Shown one piece after another: positions 50,199-58,411 of a DNA stretch of 64,000 nucleotides. Position 1 is the first letter of the stretch. Every line of letters begins with the position of its first letter. The position numbers were made by a program, and so were the translations under genes. The notes beneath the pieces are model-generated. The model worked only from the letters and a program-made list of their open reading frames with translations. It searched no databases and was not told the origin of the DNA. The DNA comes from Bacillota bacterium (lineage in GTDB: Bacteria > Bacillota > Clostridia > Lachnospirales > Lachnospiraceae), in NCBI GenBank assembly GCA_023391695.1, contig JAEWAK010000014.1, positions 52,173 through 116,172 of the forward strand, given 5' to 3'.

Positions 50199-51281
50199 TT
50201 ATTCTCCGTCCTCCAAATCCCGTACCACCTTTTCTGCGGCATATAAAAACGCGGCAATATCCGTTTCCGCAACATATCCCATGGTTCCCACCCGAAAGGT
50301 GGTTTGAAACAGCTCCGCCTGTCCGTTGTAAATTTGAATGCCGAATTCTTCCTTCAGCTTTGCAACAAACTGCGGACTTTTATCATAGGCAAAGGTATTT
50401 ACCGATTTTGAGGCGTAGGAGGCATCTTTGGCAAAAAGGCCGATGCCAAGACGGGCCATTCCTTCCACCACCATGGCGGAATAAGCGGAATTTCTTTCCA
50501 CTGCCCGGTCAATCCCCTCACAAACCAGCATTTTGACACTTTCATTTAATCCGATAATGGAGTAAATAGCCGGAGTCCACGGGTGCTGTCCTTTCCTGCC
50601 GAACTCTTTTGCAAGCGTAAGATCAAAATAGAATTTGGGGAGTGTGGAGGTTTTGGACGCTTCCCAGGCTTTATCGCTAAGACAGATAACCGCGGTCCCC
50701 GGTGCTCCCATCAATGCTTTCTGGGAACTTGCAAACGCCACGTCCACATGCCAGTCGTCCATTGCAAACTCAATGGAGCCGATTCCGCTTACCGTATCCA
50801 CTACCAGTAATGCCTCCGTATCCTTTAATGCCTCTCCGAATGCTTTAATATCACTGGTCACTCCGGTAGCGCTTTCATTGTGAACAACAAAGACACCCTT
50901 TGTTTTCCCTGTCACATACGGCATCACCTCATCCACTGCGGCAACCTCTCCCAGCGGCTTTACCACTCTGGTAACCTTTAAGCCAAAGGCCTCCGCCATG
51001 GCAGCCATTCTTTCACTGAAAACTCCCAATACAACTGCAATCACTTCATCGCCCGGGCTGAAGCAGTTTTCAATTGCCGCCTCCATGGCAGAGGTACCTG
51101 AACCGGTGAGAACCATCACCTCATTTTTTGTTTTAAAAACTTTTTTTAGATTTTCATTTAATTCCTTTGAAATATCCTCGAATTCCCCGGAACGGTGAAA
51201 AATAATCTGCCGGTTCATTGCTTTGATTTCACACTCCGGAATGGCAGTCGGACCGGCCATCAGCATAATTTCTTTTTTCAT
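50199..51281 (-). CDS. Class V aminotransferase (alanine/ureidoglycine-glyoxylate or 2-aminoethylphosphonate type)
   Basis: A 360-residue class V PLP aminotransferase. It begins MKKEIMLMAGPTAIPECEIK; PLP-site features are TGSGTSAMEAAI, VVDTVSGIGS and the Schiff-base lysine in FASSQKALMGAPG. Relatives include alanine-glyoxylate, serine-glyoxylate, PucG (ureidoglycine) and PhnW (2-aminoethylphosphonate) enzymes. No purine or phosphonate genes are near. The ATG at 51281 follows AAAGGA by ten bases and gives the conserved N-terminus. It lies 65-67 bases from both neighbours in the run. Confidence 0.87.
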   Translation of the reverse strand: MKKEIMLMAGPTAIPECEIKAMNRQIIFHRSGEFEDISKELNENLKKVFKTKNEVMVLTGSGTSAMEAAIENCFSPGDEVIAVVLGVFSERMAAMAEAFGLKVTRVVKPLGEVAAVDEVMPYVTGKTKGVFVVHNESATGVTSDIKAFGEALKDTEALLVVDTVSGIGSIEFAMDDWHVDVAFASSQKALMGAPGTAVICLSDKAWEASKTSTLPKFYFDLTLAKEFGRKGQHPWTPAIYSIIGLNESVKMLVCEGIDRAVERNSAYSAMVVEGMARLGIGLFAKDASYASKSVNTFAYDKSPQFVAKLKEEFGIQIYNGQAELFQTTFRVGTMGYVAETDIAAFLYAAEKVVRDLEDGE

Positions 51282-51346
51282 AAGAAGGGTATCCTTTCTT
51301 TCCATATAATTTATCCCGCTCATTGAGAAGTTTTCAGCATATGGCG

Positions 51347-52321
51347 TTAACCAATCAGTAATTTTCCTTTTTTCATAATTATTTTACCGTCAATTTCCAC
51401 GTCCGGTTTTAAAAACACTGTGTCAATATGTACGGTTGCATTATTTTCTCCCCCCTGGTCCGCATTGTGCCCGAAGCCAAAATGACAGGTGCCGTATGCC
51501 CCTTCATCCTCCAGCATGGAGCCCTTTAAAACCGCCTTATCATTTAATCCTATCCCGAATTCCGCAAGCACCAGATTACAGGGATTTTCATTTCCTTTTA
51601 ATAATTCTTCAAATTTAGCTGCCTGGCTTTCTCCGGTGAAACTCACAATCTTTCCGTTTTTAATCTCCAACCTCACATTTTCCGTAATAACGCCGATTTC
51701 AGGCATGGGAATGCTTCCGTCCACAACTACGGTTCCCTGGGATTTCGTTTCCAGAGGGGATACATTTACTTCAATATTAGGCGGGGAGCCCCAGGTTCCG
51801 GGAGTCCTGCATACACCGGAAACCTCGTTGCCGATTCTTCCCTCCGCATAAACGGTAATATCCGTACCGGCTTCCGTGGTTATATGAATCACTTCGGCTT
51901 CTGTCAGAATGTCTTTCATTTTTAGTACGGTTTTATAAATATTCAGAAAATCCGCATCCAATGCGCCGCCCTTTAGCATATCACCGTTATAATCCGGCAT
52001 ACTGATAAATCTGACGCCCTTTTCATTGGCTTTGATTCTTGCATCGGAATGGGACAGAGAAAACTTCGTGGGGGCAAATACCACATCTGCTCCCAGCATT
52101 GCACGGGAGATGGACTCTGTGGGATTCTCTCCATGTGTGCTTCTCGGCTCCATAATACCAATGCTGTACTCTGCGCCGACACTTTTAACGGCATAAGCCA
52201 GCACCCTTGCAATTTCAATATTCTCCGTATCGCAGACGATCAGGGCTCTTTCTTCTTTCTTTAAACCTGCATTAATCCGCACAAGTCGGAGCGCGCCATG
52301 CAGCATTTCCAAACTATTCAT
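51347..52321 (-). CDS. M29 aminopeptidase / NicX-like metalloprotein
   Basis: A 324-residue protein of the superfamily that includes aminopeptidase T (M29) and 2,5-dihydroxypyridine dioxygenase. Likely metal ligands lie in LAEFGIG (Glu), GTCHFGFGHN (His) and VHIDTVF (His/Asp). The N-terminal half is Rossmann-like (ERALIVCDTENIEIARVL). It is shorter than M29 peptidases (about 410). In this context it might cleave a dipeptide-like or ring-bearing amino acid derivative; the chemistry is open. It follows the Gfo/Idh gene after a 164-bp inverted-repeat element. Confidence 0.75.
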   Translation of the reverse strand: MNSLEMLHGALRLVRINAGLKKEERALIVCDTENIEIARVLAYAVKSVGAEYSIGIMEPRSTHGENPTESISRAMLGADVVFAPTKFSLSHSDARIKANEKGVRFISMPDYNGDMLKGGALDADFLNIYKTVLKMKDILTEAEVIHITTEAGTDITVYAEGRIGNEVSGVCRTPGTWGSPPNIEVNVSPLETKSQGTVVVDGSIPMPEIGVITENVRLEIKNGKIVSFTGESQAAKFEELLKGNENPCNLVLAEFGIGLNDKAVLKGSMLEDEGAYGTCHFGFGHNADQGGENNATVHIDTVFLKPDVEIDGKIIMKKGKLLIG

Positions 52322-52342
52322 ACTCTTATTTCCTCTCTTTCC

Positions 52343-52506
52343 TAGGGTGTGCCTGAAAACTGCTTGTGCCGGGCTGAATGTCCCACATTGTGGGAGACAA
52401 GGAGCGATTTTGGGGGCGTAGCGGGTCTACGTTCCCAAAATCGCGACACAGTATTCCGCAAAGTGGGGCGTTCAGAACGGTGCAATGAGTTTTCAGACAC
52501 GCCCTA
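52343..52506. repeat. 164-bp MITE-like hairpin element within the operon
   Basis: Terminal inverted repeats of 19 bases (TAGGGTGTGCCTGAAAACT at 52343-52361 and its near-complement at 52488-52506, two mismatches) enclose further nested arms (GCCGGGCTGAATG, and GCGATTTTGGG with CCCAAAATCGC). Almost the whole element folds into one long stem. It has no coding capacity and sits between the Gfo/Idh and M29-like genes. Confidence 0.75.
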
Positions 52507-52517
52507 ATAGGATTCCT

Positions 52518-53666
52518 TCATACCTTCGTAATTTGTCCGGAATCAGCGGATTTATAAATTGCGTCGGTAATCCGCTGCACCCGGTATCCATCCTCCATAT
52601 CCGGCCGGACCTGCTTCCCGGTTTCAATACCCTGAAGGAAATCAAATATGCTTGCAATATGGTACCGGCTCCAGTCAATGGTGACCCGGGGAGGCGGAAA
52701 TATTGCCTTGCTGCCGTATTTTTGAGTTGTCTCGATTGCCTTAAAGCCGCCGTAGCCGCCAGTAGGCTCCTTGGCATCCGCCTGATTGTAATAATAAATA
52801 ACATTGGCATTGGTATGATCGAATTTCAATGCCCCCATTTCCCCGTAAATCTCAAAAGTAAAATCAATACCTGAGCCGGCTGCAACCTGTGAGAGAAGCA
52901 GACTTCCCATAATATCCTCCTGACAGGTGAGTTGTACGTTAATAATATCCTCAATTTCAACCTTCTCTTTCCGGGAGAGATCCTCCTTTAGGGGACGCCT
53001 TTTAAAGTGCGTTTTCTTTTGTGCAAAGACTTCCTTTACCTCCCCTACCAGATACCGGATCAGGTCGATGGAATGGGTTCCCATTGCATAAAGTACACCG
53101 CCGCCCGATAATTCCTTCGTAGACTGCCAGCTTATAGGCCGGTTCGGATCTAAAAATTCACAGCCGTAATACTTAAAGTTAAAATGGATTATCTTACCGA
53201 TCCCCCCTTCCCCGATAATCTGCCTGGCACGCATAATAGCAGGAACAAAGCGGTATTCAAAAGTAACCCTGTTCACCTTGTCATACTTCATTTCCCTTAC
53301 AAAATTCATTACCTCGTTTGCAGAGGCAAGGTCCAGGGTAAGGGGCTTTTCACAATAGATATGTTTCTTTTTTTCGATAGCCTTTAATAAAACCTCTTTA
53401 TGCCCAAAGTTCGGACCACATATATCAATCGCGTCCACCTGCCCGTCCTCCAGCATCTCATCCACCGTGGAAAAATATTTTTCAAATTTAACCGGCAGTT
53501 CTTCCGGTTTTTTCGTGGTCACCACTCCATACAGATTTACATCGACATTGCTATTATAATAATACTTAATATTGTCATAGCACATGGCATGCATCTTACC
53601 CATATAACCAAAGCCGACAATACCCACATTGATTTTTTTTCTCATTTTTATTCTGCTTTCTTTCAA
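52518..53666 (-). CDS. Gfo/Idh/MocA-family oxidoreductase
   Basis: A 382-residue NAD(P)-dependent dehydrogenase. The N-terminal Rossmann motif is VGIVGFGYMGKMHAM and the catalytic lysine region IYCEKPLTLDLASA. The C-terminal domain is a typical Gfo/Idh beta-sheet. Members usually oxidise sugars, inositols or amino-sugar derivatives. The start is TTG at 53666, eight bases after AAAGGAAGG; the ATG seven codons later has no ribosome binding site. It is the first gene of the minus-strand run and divergent from the LysR gene, so it is the likely primary target of that regulator. Confidence 0.88.
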   Translation of the reverse strand: MKESRIKMRKKINVGIVGFGYMGKMHAMCYDNIKYYYNSNVDVNLYGVVTTKKPEELPVKFEKYFSTVDEMLEDGQVDAIDICGPNFGHKEVLLKAIEKKKHIYCEKPLTLDLASANEVMNFVREMKYDKVNRVTFEYRFVPAIMRARQIIGEGGIGKIIHFNFKYYGCEFLDPNRPISWQSTKELSGGGVLYAMGTHSIDLIRYLVGEVKEVFAQKKTHFKRRPLKEDLSRKEKVEIEDIINVQLTCQEDIMGSLLLSQVAAGSGIDFTFEIYGEMGALKFDHTNANVIYYYNQADAKEPTGGYGGFKAIETTQKYGSKAIFPPPRVTIDWSRYHIASIFDFLQGIETGKQVRPDMEDGYRVQRITDAIYKSADSGQITKV

Positions 53667-53762
53667 CCCGGCATCCTTCCTTTCACTGTTTTCTGCGGAT
53701 AATTAATAATCCCATCCTATTTTTTGCTGCATTCTCCAATTACCTGACAATTCTCTAAATAA

Positions 53763-53790
53763 TTGACATTTCCAAATAATAATGTATAAT
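53763..53790 (+). promoter_or_regulatory. lysR promoter in the divergent control region
   Basis: TTGACA (53763-53768), 16 bases, TATAAT (53785-53790). Repeated TGACAATT/AATTGACA sequence between 53744 and 53768 may be a LysR site acting on both divergent genes. Confidence 0.65.
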
Positions 53791-53846
53791 TCTATCATAA
53801 TTTAATGTTGTTAAAGAAAAAATCAAACAAAAGGACATTATGAATC

Positions 53847-54746
53847 ATGGAAACGGAATACTTAGTATATTTTAAGCAAATTGCAGAAACGGAAAATATG
53901 TCCAAGGCTGCCAGACAACTTTGTATCACACAGCCCTCTTTAAGCCGCACCCTTAAAAACCTGGAAAACGATTTTGGCTGTCCGTTATTTATCCGGAAAG
54001 GAAAAAGCCTTCAGTTAAACGCCGCCGGTAAAATTCTGCTGGATTATACCAATCAGATTCTGCCGCTTCTCAATCAGGCCTATTCCGACATCCAAACTTT
54101 ATCGGATGCAGCCCAGACCATAAAATTAAGCATGCTGGGCAGTAACAAGGTTCTGCCGACCTTATTGGCCGAATTCAGCAAGGGCCACCCGAAAATACTG
54201 ATTAATCTGTCACGCTTTGAAAATGAAGACATTACCCATTCAGTCAATGACATATTAATTCATGTATCCGACCGGGTTGCCGCCTCCCATCCCTCCCATA
54301 AGCTGGCGGATGAGGAATGTCTGATCGGTGTTTCCTCACAGCATCCCTTTGCCGTTATGGACGAAATTCCCCTTGAGCTGTTAAACAACGAAAAGTTTAT
54401 TGTACTTAACAAAAAAAACCTTCTTGGCGGTACTACCATACATTTTTTTAATGATGTGGGCATTAACCCCCGTATTGCCATGGAATGTGACACCCAGTCC
54501 TCTATCGACTCCTTTGTCGCCTTAAACCTTGGTATCGCTGTTTTTCCGTCTCTGACCTGGGCTCCCACCAGTGATAATATCGTATATAAAAAAATCAAAG
54601 ATTATCACATTGTAAGAACCATTTATATCACTTCCATCTCCGCCCATAAATCGGTTGCAACCAAAGTATTCATAAAATTTGCAACGGAATATATGCAGAA
54701 AAATTACTCCATCCAAAGAAGTGAGATCCTGCTTAACAAGAAATAA
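53847..54746 (+). CDS. LysR-family transcriptional regulator
   Basis: A 299-residue regulator. The winged HTH (1-62) contains SKAARQLCITQPSLSRTLKN; residues 90-295 are the substrate-binding effector domain. It is divergent from the Gfo/Idh-led run across a 180-base control region, the standard LysR arrangement, and so probably activates that run in response to a pathway intermediate. Its own promoter is strong. A perfect hairpin terminator follows. Confidence 0.9.
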   Translation: METEYLVYFKQIAETENMSKAARQLCITQPSLSRTLKNLENDFGCPLFIRKGKSLQLNAAGKILLDYTNQILPLLNQAYSDIQTLSDAAQTIKLSMLGSNKVLPTLLAEFSKGHPKILINLSRFENEDITHSVNDILIHVSDRVAASHPSHKLADEECLIGVSSQHPFAVMDEIPLELLNNEKFIVLNKKNLLGGTTIHFFNDVGINPRIAMECDTQSSIDSFVALNLGIAVFPSLTWAPTSDNIVYKKIKDYHIVRTIYITSISAHKSVATKVFIKFATEYMQKNYSIQRSEILLNKK

Positions 54747-54780
54747 TGAACTTATTAAGAAAGCTGGGGCTATACAGCAA

Positions 54781-54805
54781 AAAGGTGCCATAGTCTGGCA
54801 CCTTT
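54781..54805. terminator. lysR terminator
   Basis: AAAGGTGCCA-TAGTC-TGGCACCTTT, a perfect 10-bp stem between the lysR stop and the convergent deacylase gene. Confidence 0.8.
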
Positions 54806-54929
54806 ACCATCTTCACTCCCGTGAACTTATTCAGTATTATAGCATTAGAAGTTTATAAATCAACTCATTTTCCGAAAAAAATTATGCCTATTTAAAATAT
54901 ACTAATATCATTTTTGTTATAACAATCCT

Positions 54930-56528
54930 CTATTTTTTCCGTAAAGCCTGTCCGCTGTGATTCCCTGTCAATATGCCTCTATCCACTGTCAGAACCCCGT
55001 TTACAAAGACAAACCGGATACCCGAAGGGGACTTTAATGGTGTGTTAAAGTCGGCATTGTCCCGTATGGTTTTTTCATCAAATACAACCAGATCCGCCGC
55101 CCGGTTTTCTGCCAGCTCACCTCTGTCCGGTATTCCGAGGCGCTTAGCCGGTGCAGACGTAATTTTTGCAATGGTTTTCTCAATGGGAATACTCCGCTCC
55201 CTGGTTAACCGTAACATTTTGGCATAACAGCCGTAGGTTCTTGGATGGGGATATTCACCATAGGGCATGGCATCGCTGCCCACCAGGTATAAGGAACTGC
55301 CAAGGAGTGTCATAATATCATTCATAAGAATATTTGCCACCTCGGGATCCTCCTCCGCTTCGTTTCCTACATAATTCATATCCAATCCGGAATCTATCAT
55401 AAGCTCTATAAACATATCTTCTATGCTCTGTCCCCTTAACTTTGCCACATCACGGATGAGTTTGCCGCCATACTCAGGATGTCCTCCCACATGGCCGAAG
55501 CGCGGCGGCTTACCGTTTCCAAGAGCCGTAATACTTAATAAATACTCCATTTCTTTTTTTATCCGCGGTCTCAGGAAAGGATCCTTAAGTCTTTTCAGGA
55601 TTGAATTTATTCCTCCCTCTGCCACCCATGCCGGCAATATAGTATGGATAAAGGTGGAACCGGACAGGTACGGGAGCGTCTCCAAAGTAAAATCACCGCC
55701 GTCCCGGTTGGCTTTATGAAACATATCCAAAAGGACCTCCGGATGTCCGTAATCCAAAGGATACTTTGTCCGATAGTGCAGAATATGGATTCTGGCTTTA
55801 GTTTCCAGTCCGAGCCGTATGATTTCCTGCAAGGCTTCGTAGGGCTTATCCGGTTTCGGGTAGCGGATATGCATTAAAAATGTACCGTCTCTTTTCTTTA
55901 CCTGGGCTGCAATTTCCTTTAATTCCTCATAATCTGCAAAGGCACAAGGATAGTAGGATAGTCCGGTGGAAATTCCGATACAGCCGGCATCCATCGCCTC
56001 GTTTATAATCTGTTTCATGATTTTGTACCGCTTCTTTTTATCCCCTGTCCGGTTCGTAAAACCTGTCGCCGCTATTCTAGCCGCATTATGTGTGGCGGAT
56101 ACTGCTATATTCGTTGCCGCTCCTGCCGCTAACTTCATATAACTTTCAAAGCCGGACAGATCATAATCATTATAGGCGGTCTTATAGCCGAATAACCCCG
56201 CATTGTATTTCATAGTCTCAATCATTTTATCCCTGGGAAGCGGCACAAACCCAAGACCGCAAAGTCCGACCACCTGAGTGGTGACTCCCTGGCAAACCGC
56301 AAAAGACTGGTCTCTGTCCTCCAATATACTTAAATCCGCATGAGAATGAGGATCAATAAAACCGGGAGCTACTATCTGCCCTGCCGCGTCATATACCACA
56401 TCCCCACGTGCTTCCTCAATATGATCACCGATTTCAAGAATACGGCTGTCAAAAAGAATATCGCCTTTATATGCTTTCCTGCCGGTTCCATCCACAATAT
56501 CTCCATTCTTAACCAGAATCTTCTTCAT
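54930..56528 (-). CDS. N-acyl-D-amino-acid deacylase (D-aminoacylase family amidohydrolase)
   Basis: A 532-residue metal-dependent amidohydrolase. Zinc ligands are His61 and His63 in IDPHSHAD and Cys90 in VVGLCGLG, the cysteine typical of D-aminoacylases. Further motifs are STGLSYYP, the metal-site HILHY and SDAMPYGEYPHPRTYG near the C-terminus. It should release D-amino acids from N-acyl or N-carbamoyl forms. The family signature positions GNCG and SHLK are altered to GLCG and LHYR, so specificity may differ. It has its own promoter, divergent from the LIV/amidase operon, which suggests a shared substrate supply. Confidence 0.88.
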   Translation of the reverse strand: MKKILVKNGDIVDGTGRKAYKGDILFDSRILEIGDHIEEARGDVVYDAAGQIVAPGFIDPHSHADLSILEDRDQSFAVCQGVTTQVVGLCGLGFVPLPRDKMIETMKYNAGLFGYKTAYNDYDLSGFESYMKLAAGAATNIAVSATHNAARIAATGFTNRTGDKKKRYKIMKQIINEAMDAGCIGISTGLSYYPCAFADYEELKEIAAQVKKRDGTFLMHIRYPKPDKPYEALQEIIRLGLETKARIHILHYRTKYPLDYGHPEVLLDMFHKANRDGGDFTLETLPYLSGSTFIHTILPAWVAEGGINSILKRLKDPFLRPRIKKEMEYLLSITALGNGKPPRFGHVGGHPEYGGKLIRDVAKLRGQSIEDMFIELMIDSGLDMNYVGNEAEEDPEVANILMNDIMTLLGSSLYLVGSDAMPYGEYPHPRTYGCYAKMLRLTRERSIPIEKTIAKITSAPAKRLGIPDRGELAENRAADLVVFDEKTIRDNADFNTPLKSPSGIRFVFVNGVLTVDRGILTGNHSGQALRKK

Positions 56529-56595
56529 TGCCCAAACACTCCTTTACTTTTCATATTTTAATTGTTATTGTTCACACCCCTGCAAAAAGCAGCAG

Positions 56596-56652
56596 TACTG
56601 TGAACAGTAACTTTTAATTTACTTTTATACTTCCTTTCCTGTTACTTGTCAA
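56596..56652 (-). promoter_or_regulatory. Deacylase promoter with palindromic operator
   Basis: Minus-strand TTGACA (56647-56652), 17 bases, TATAAA (56624-56629). The perfect palindrome TACTGT-GA-ACAGTA (56596-56609) lies just past the start site. Confidence 0.65.
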
Positions 56653-56711
56653 GGGAAATGTCACTGGATTCCATATACCAATTTTGCTATATATATATAA
56701 GCAAATAACAT

Positions 56712-56741
56712 TTGACATTTGCAAAAGCTTATGGCTATAAT
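56712..56741 (+). promoter_or_regulatory. LIV/amidase operon promoter
   Basis: TTGACA (56712-56717), 18 bases, TATAAT (56736-56741). Transcription should begin near 56747, about 100 bases before the first gene. Confidence 0.75.
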
Positions 56742-56751
56742 ATGTGACAAC

Positions 56752-56793
56752 AACGGTTCAACGGCGCACCAATTAAATTTGGTGCTTTTTTTT
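56752..56793 (+). promoter_or_regulatory. Leader attenuator of the LIV/amidase operon
   Basis: GCACCAA-TTAAAT-TTGGTGC (56766-56785) followed by eight Ts is an intrinsic terminator between promoter and first gene. Its left arm also fits a competing hairpin GGTTC-AACGGC-GCACC with a six-base loop having A at position 1 and G at position 4, as in ANTAR antitermination targets. The competing structure has a mismatch and lacks a clear second hairpin. Confidence 0.55.
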
Positions 56794-56847
56794 ACCCCAA
56801 ATTATGAAAGTCTTATTTATCCAATTTTAGCTATAAGGAGGCATTAC

Positions 56848-57609
56848 ATGCTTGAAGTCAAAAATGTAACCATGCAATTTGGCGGGCTTTTCGCACTCAG
56901 TGACGTGGATATGTCGGTAAAGCAAGGTGAAATCAGGGGCTTAATTGGACCAAATGGTTCCGGTAAAACAACTCTGTTAAATGTGATCACCGGCTTTTAT
57001 ATACCAACTGCCGGCAATGTACTGTTGGAAAATGCCAGAATATCCGGGAAACCGATTAACACCGTATCCCGGTGCGGGCTGGCCAGAACTTTCCAGAACA
57101 TTGCCCTGTTTTCTCAGATGACCGCCCTGGAAAATGTCGTAACTGCTGCCTGTACCCAACAGACCACCAATCTTCTGTCCGCAGTTTTTCATACTTCCGG
57201 ACAAAAGCGCCAGGAAAAAGAGTGTTATGAAAAAGCATACCGGCTGTTGGAATTCGTAGGTCTTAAAAATAAGGCAGATGTCAAAGCCACCAATCTTCCT
57301 TACGGTCAGCAGCGGCTCCTTGAAATCGCCCGTGCTATGGCTACAACCCCCAAGGTATTACTGCTGGATGAGCCGGTGGCCGGTATGAATGAACAAGAAA
57401 GCGCAGAAGCTGCCGGATTGGTGAAAAAACTGCGGGAAACCGGCATCACCATAATTTTAATTGAGCATCATATGAAATTTGTCATGGAGTTGTGTGATTC
57501 CATAACGGTTTTAAACAGTGGCAAAAAAATTGCCGAAGGAACGCCGGCGGAAATACAAAAGGACAAAACCGTAATAGAATGCTACTTAGGCAAACGGAAA
57601 GGAGACTGA
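56848..57609 (+). CDS. livG: Branched-chain-amino-acid-type ABC transporter ATPase, LivG
   Basis: A 253-residue ATPase with Walker A GPNGSGKTT (near residue 34), the variant signature LPYGQQRLLEIARAM that characterises LivG, and Walker B VLLLDEPVAGMN. The ATG at 56848 is six bases after AAGGAGG; the longer frame from 56719 would include the attenuator. It is the first gene of livG-livF-binding protein-amidase-livH-livM. LIV-family importers take up branched-chain amino acids, but also amides, urea and other amino-acid-like solutes. Confidence 0.92.
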   Translation: MLEVKNVTMQFGGLFALSDVDMSVKQGEIRGLIGPNGSGKTTLLNVITGFYIPTAGNVLLENARISGKPINTVSRCGLARTFQNIALFSQMTALENVVTAACTQQTTNLLSAVFHTSGQKRQEKECYEKAYRLLEFVGLKNKADVKATNLPYGQQRLLEIARAMATTPKVLLLDEPVAGMNEQESAEAAGLVKKLRETGITIILIEHHMKFVMELCDSITVLNSGKKIAEGTPAEIQKDKTVIECYLGKRKGD

Positions 57610-57610
57610 C

Positions 57611-58318
57611 ATGTTCCAGATAAATAATCTAAACTGCCACTATGGTGTTATCCGGGCTTTAAAGAATGTAAGCTTTGAAATTAATAAAAGCGGTATATAT
57701 GCCGTAATCGGAGCAAACGGAGCCGGAAAGTCTTCTTTAATCAACGTAATTGCAGGTCTTGTTCCCGCCTCTTCCGGTGAAATCATTTTTAACGGAACTG
57801 CAATTACAGATTTGCAGCCGAATCAGGTAATACAGAAAGGTATCTCCATATGTCCCGAGGGAAGAAAGGTATTCAAAAGTATATCTGTTCACGAAAATTT
57901 GTTATCCGGGGCATACATTATAAGGAATAAAATTAAAATCCGTGAAAACCTGGATATGGTTTATGAATTGTTTCCCCGTCTTTTTGAAAGAAAAAAACAG
58001 CTTGCCGGCACTTTGTCCGGTGGAGAACAGCAGATGCTTGCCGTCGGACGTGCCTTAATGTCAAATCCCGGGTTTTTGCTTTTAGATGAACCCTCCATGG
58101 GACTGGCACCCAAATTAATTGATTTCGTTTTTGAAACAGTAGAACAGATTTACAAAACCAGAAACATCCCCATTATTATTGTGGAACAAAATTCTGAAAT
58201 GGCTCTAAGCATTGCTGATTATGCCTATGTATTGGAGGTAGGTGAAATCACCTTGCAGGGCACCGGCAAGGAACTCCTTGGCAGCGATGAGGTCCAGAGA
58301 AAATATCTGGGTGCCTGA
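57611..58318 (+). CDS. livF: Branched-chain-amino-acid-type ABC transporter ATPase, LivF
   Basis: A 235-residue ATPase starting one base after the livG stop. Walker A is GANGAGKSS, signature LSGGEQQMLAVGRALM and Walker B FLLLDEPSMGLAP. The length and motifs are standard for LivF. It pairs with LivG to energise the LivH/LivM permease. Confidence 0.93.
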   Translation: MFQINNLNCHYGVIRALKNVSFEINKSGIYAVIGANGAGKSSLINVIAGLVPASSGEIIFNGTAITDLQPNQVIQKGISICPEGRKVFKSISVHENLLSGAYIIRNKIKIRENLDMVYELFPRLFERKKQLAGTLSGGEQQMLAVGRALMSNPGFLLLDEPSMGLAPKLIDFVFETVEQIYKTRNIPIIIVEQNSEMALSIADYAYVLEVGEITLQGTGKELLGSDEVQRKYLGA

Positions 58319-58411
58319 CAAAAGCTGCTGAACTGTAACTGAAAAATAACTTTCTATGAAATCATGCAGCTCGCTGATGATAAAGCACAAATTACAATTG
58401 GAGGTAATATT

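Noticed and set aside
52493..52810. 105-codon minus-strand frame
   Set aside because: It overlaps the Gfo/Idh gene in another frame and enters the hairpin element; a shadow.
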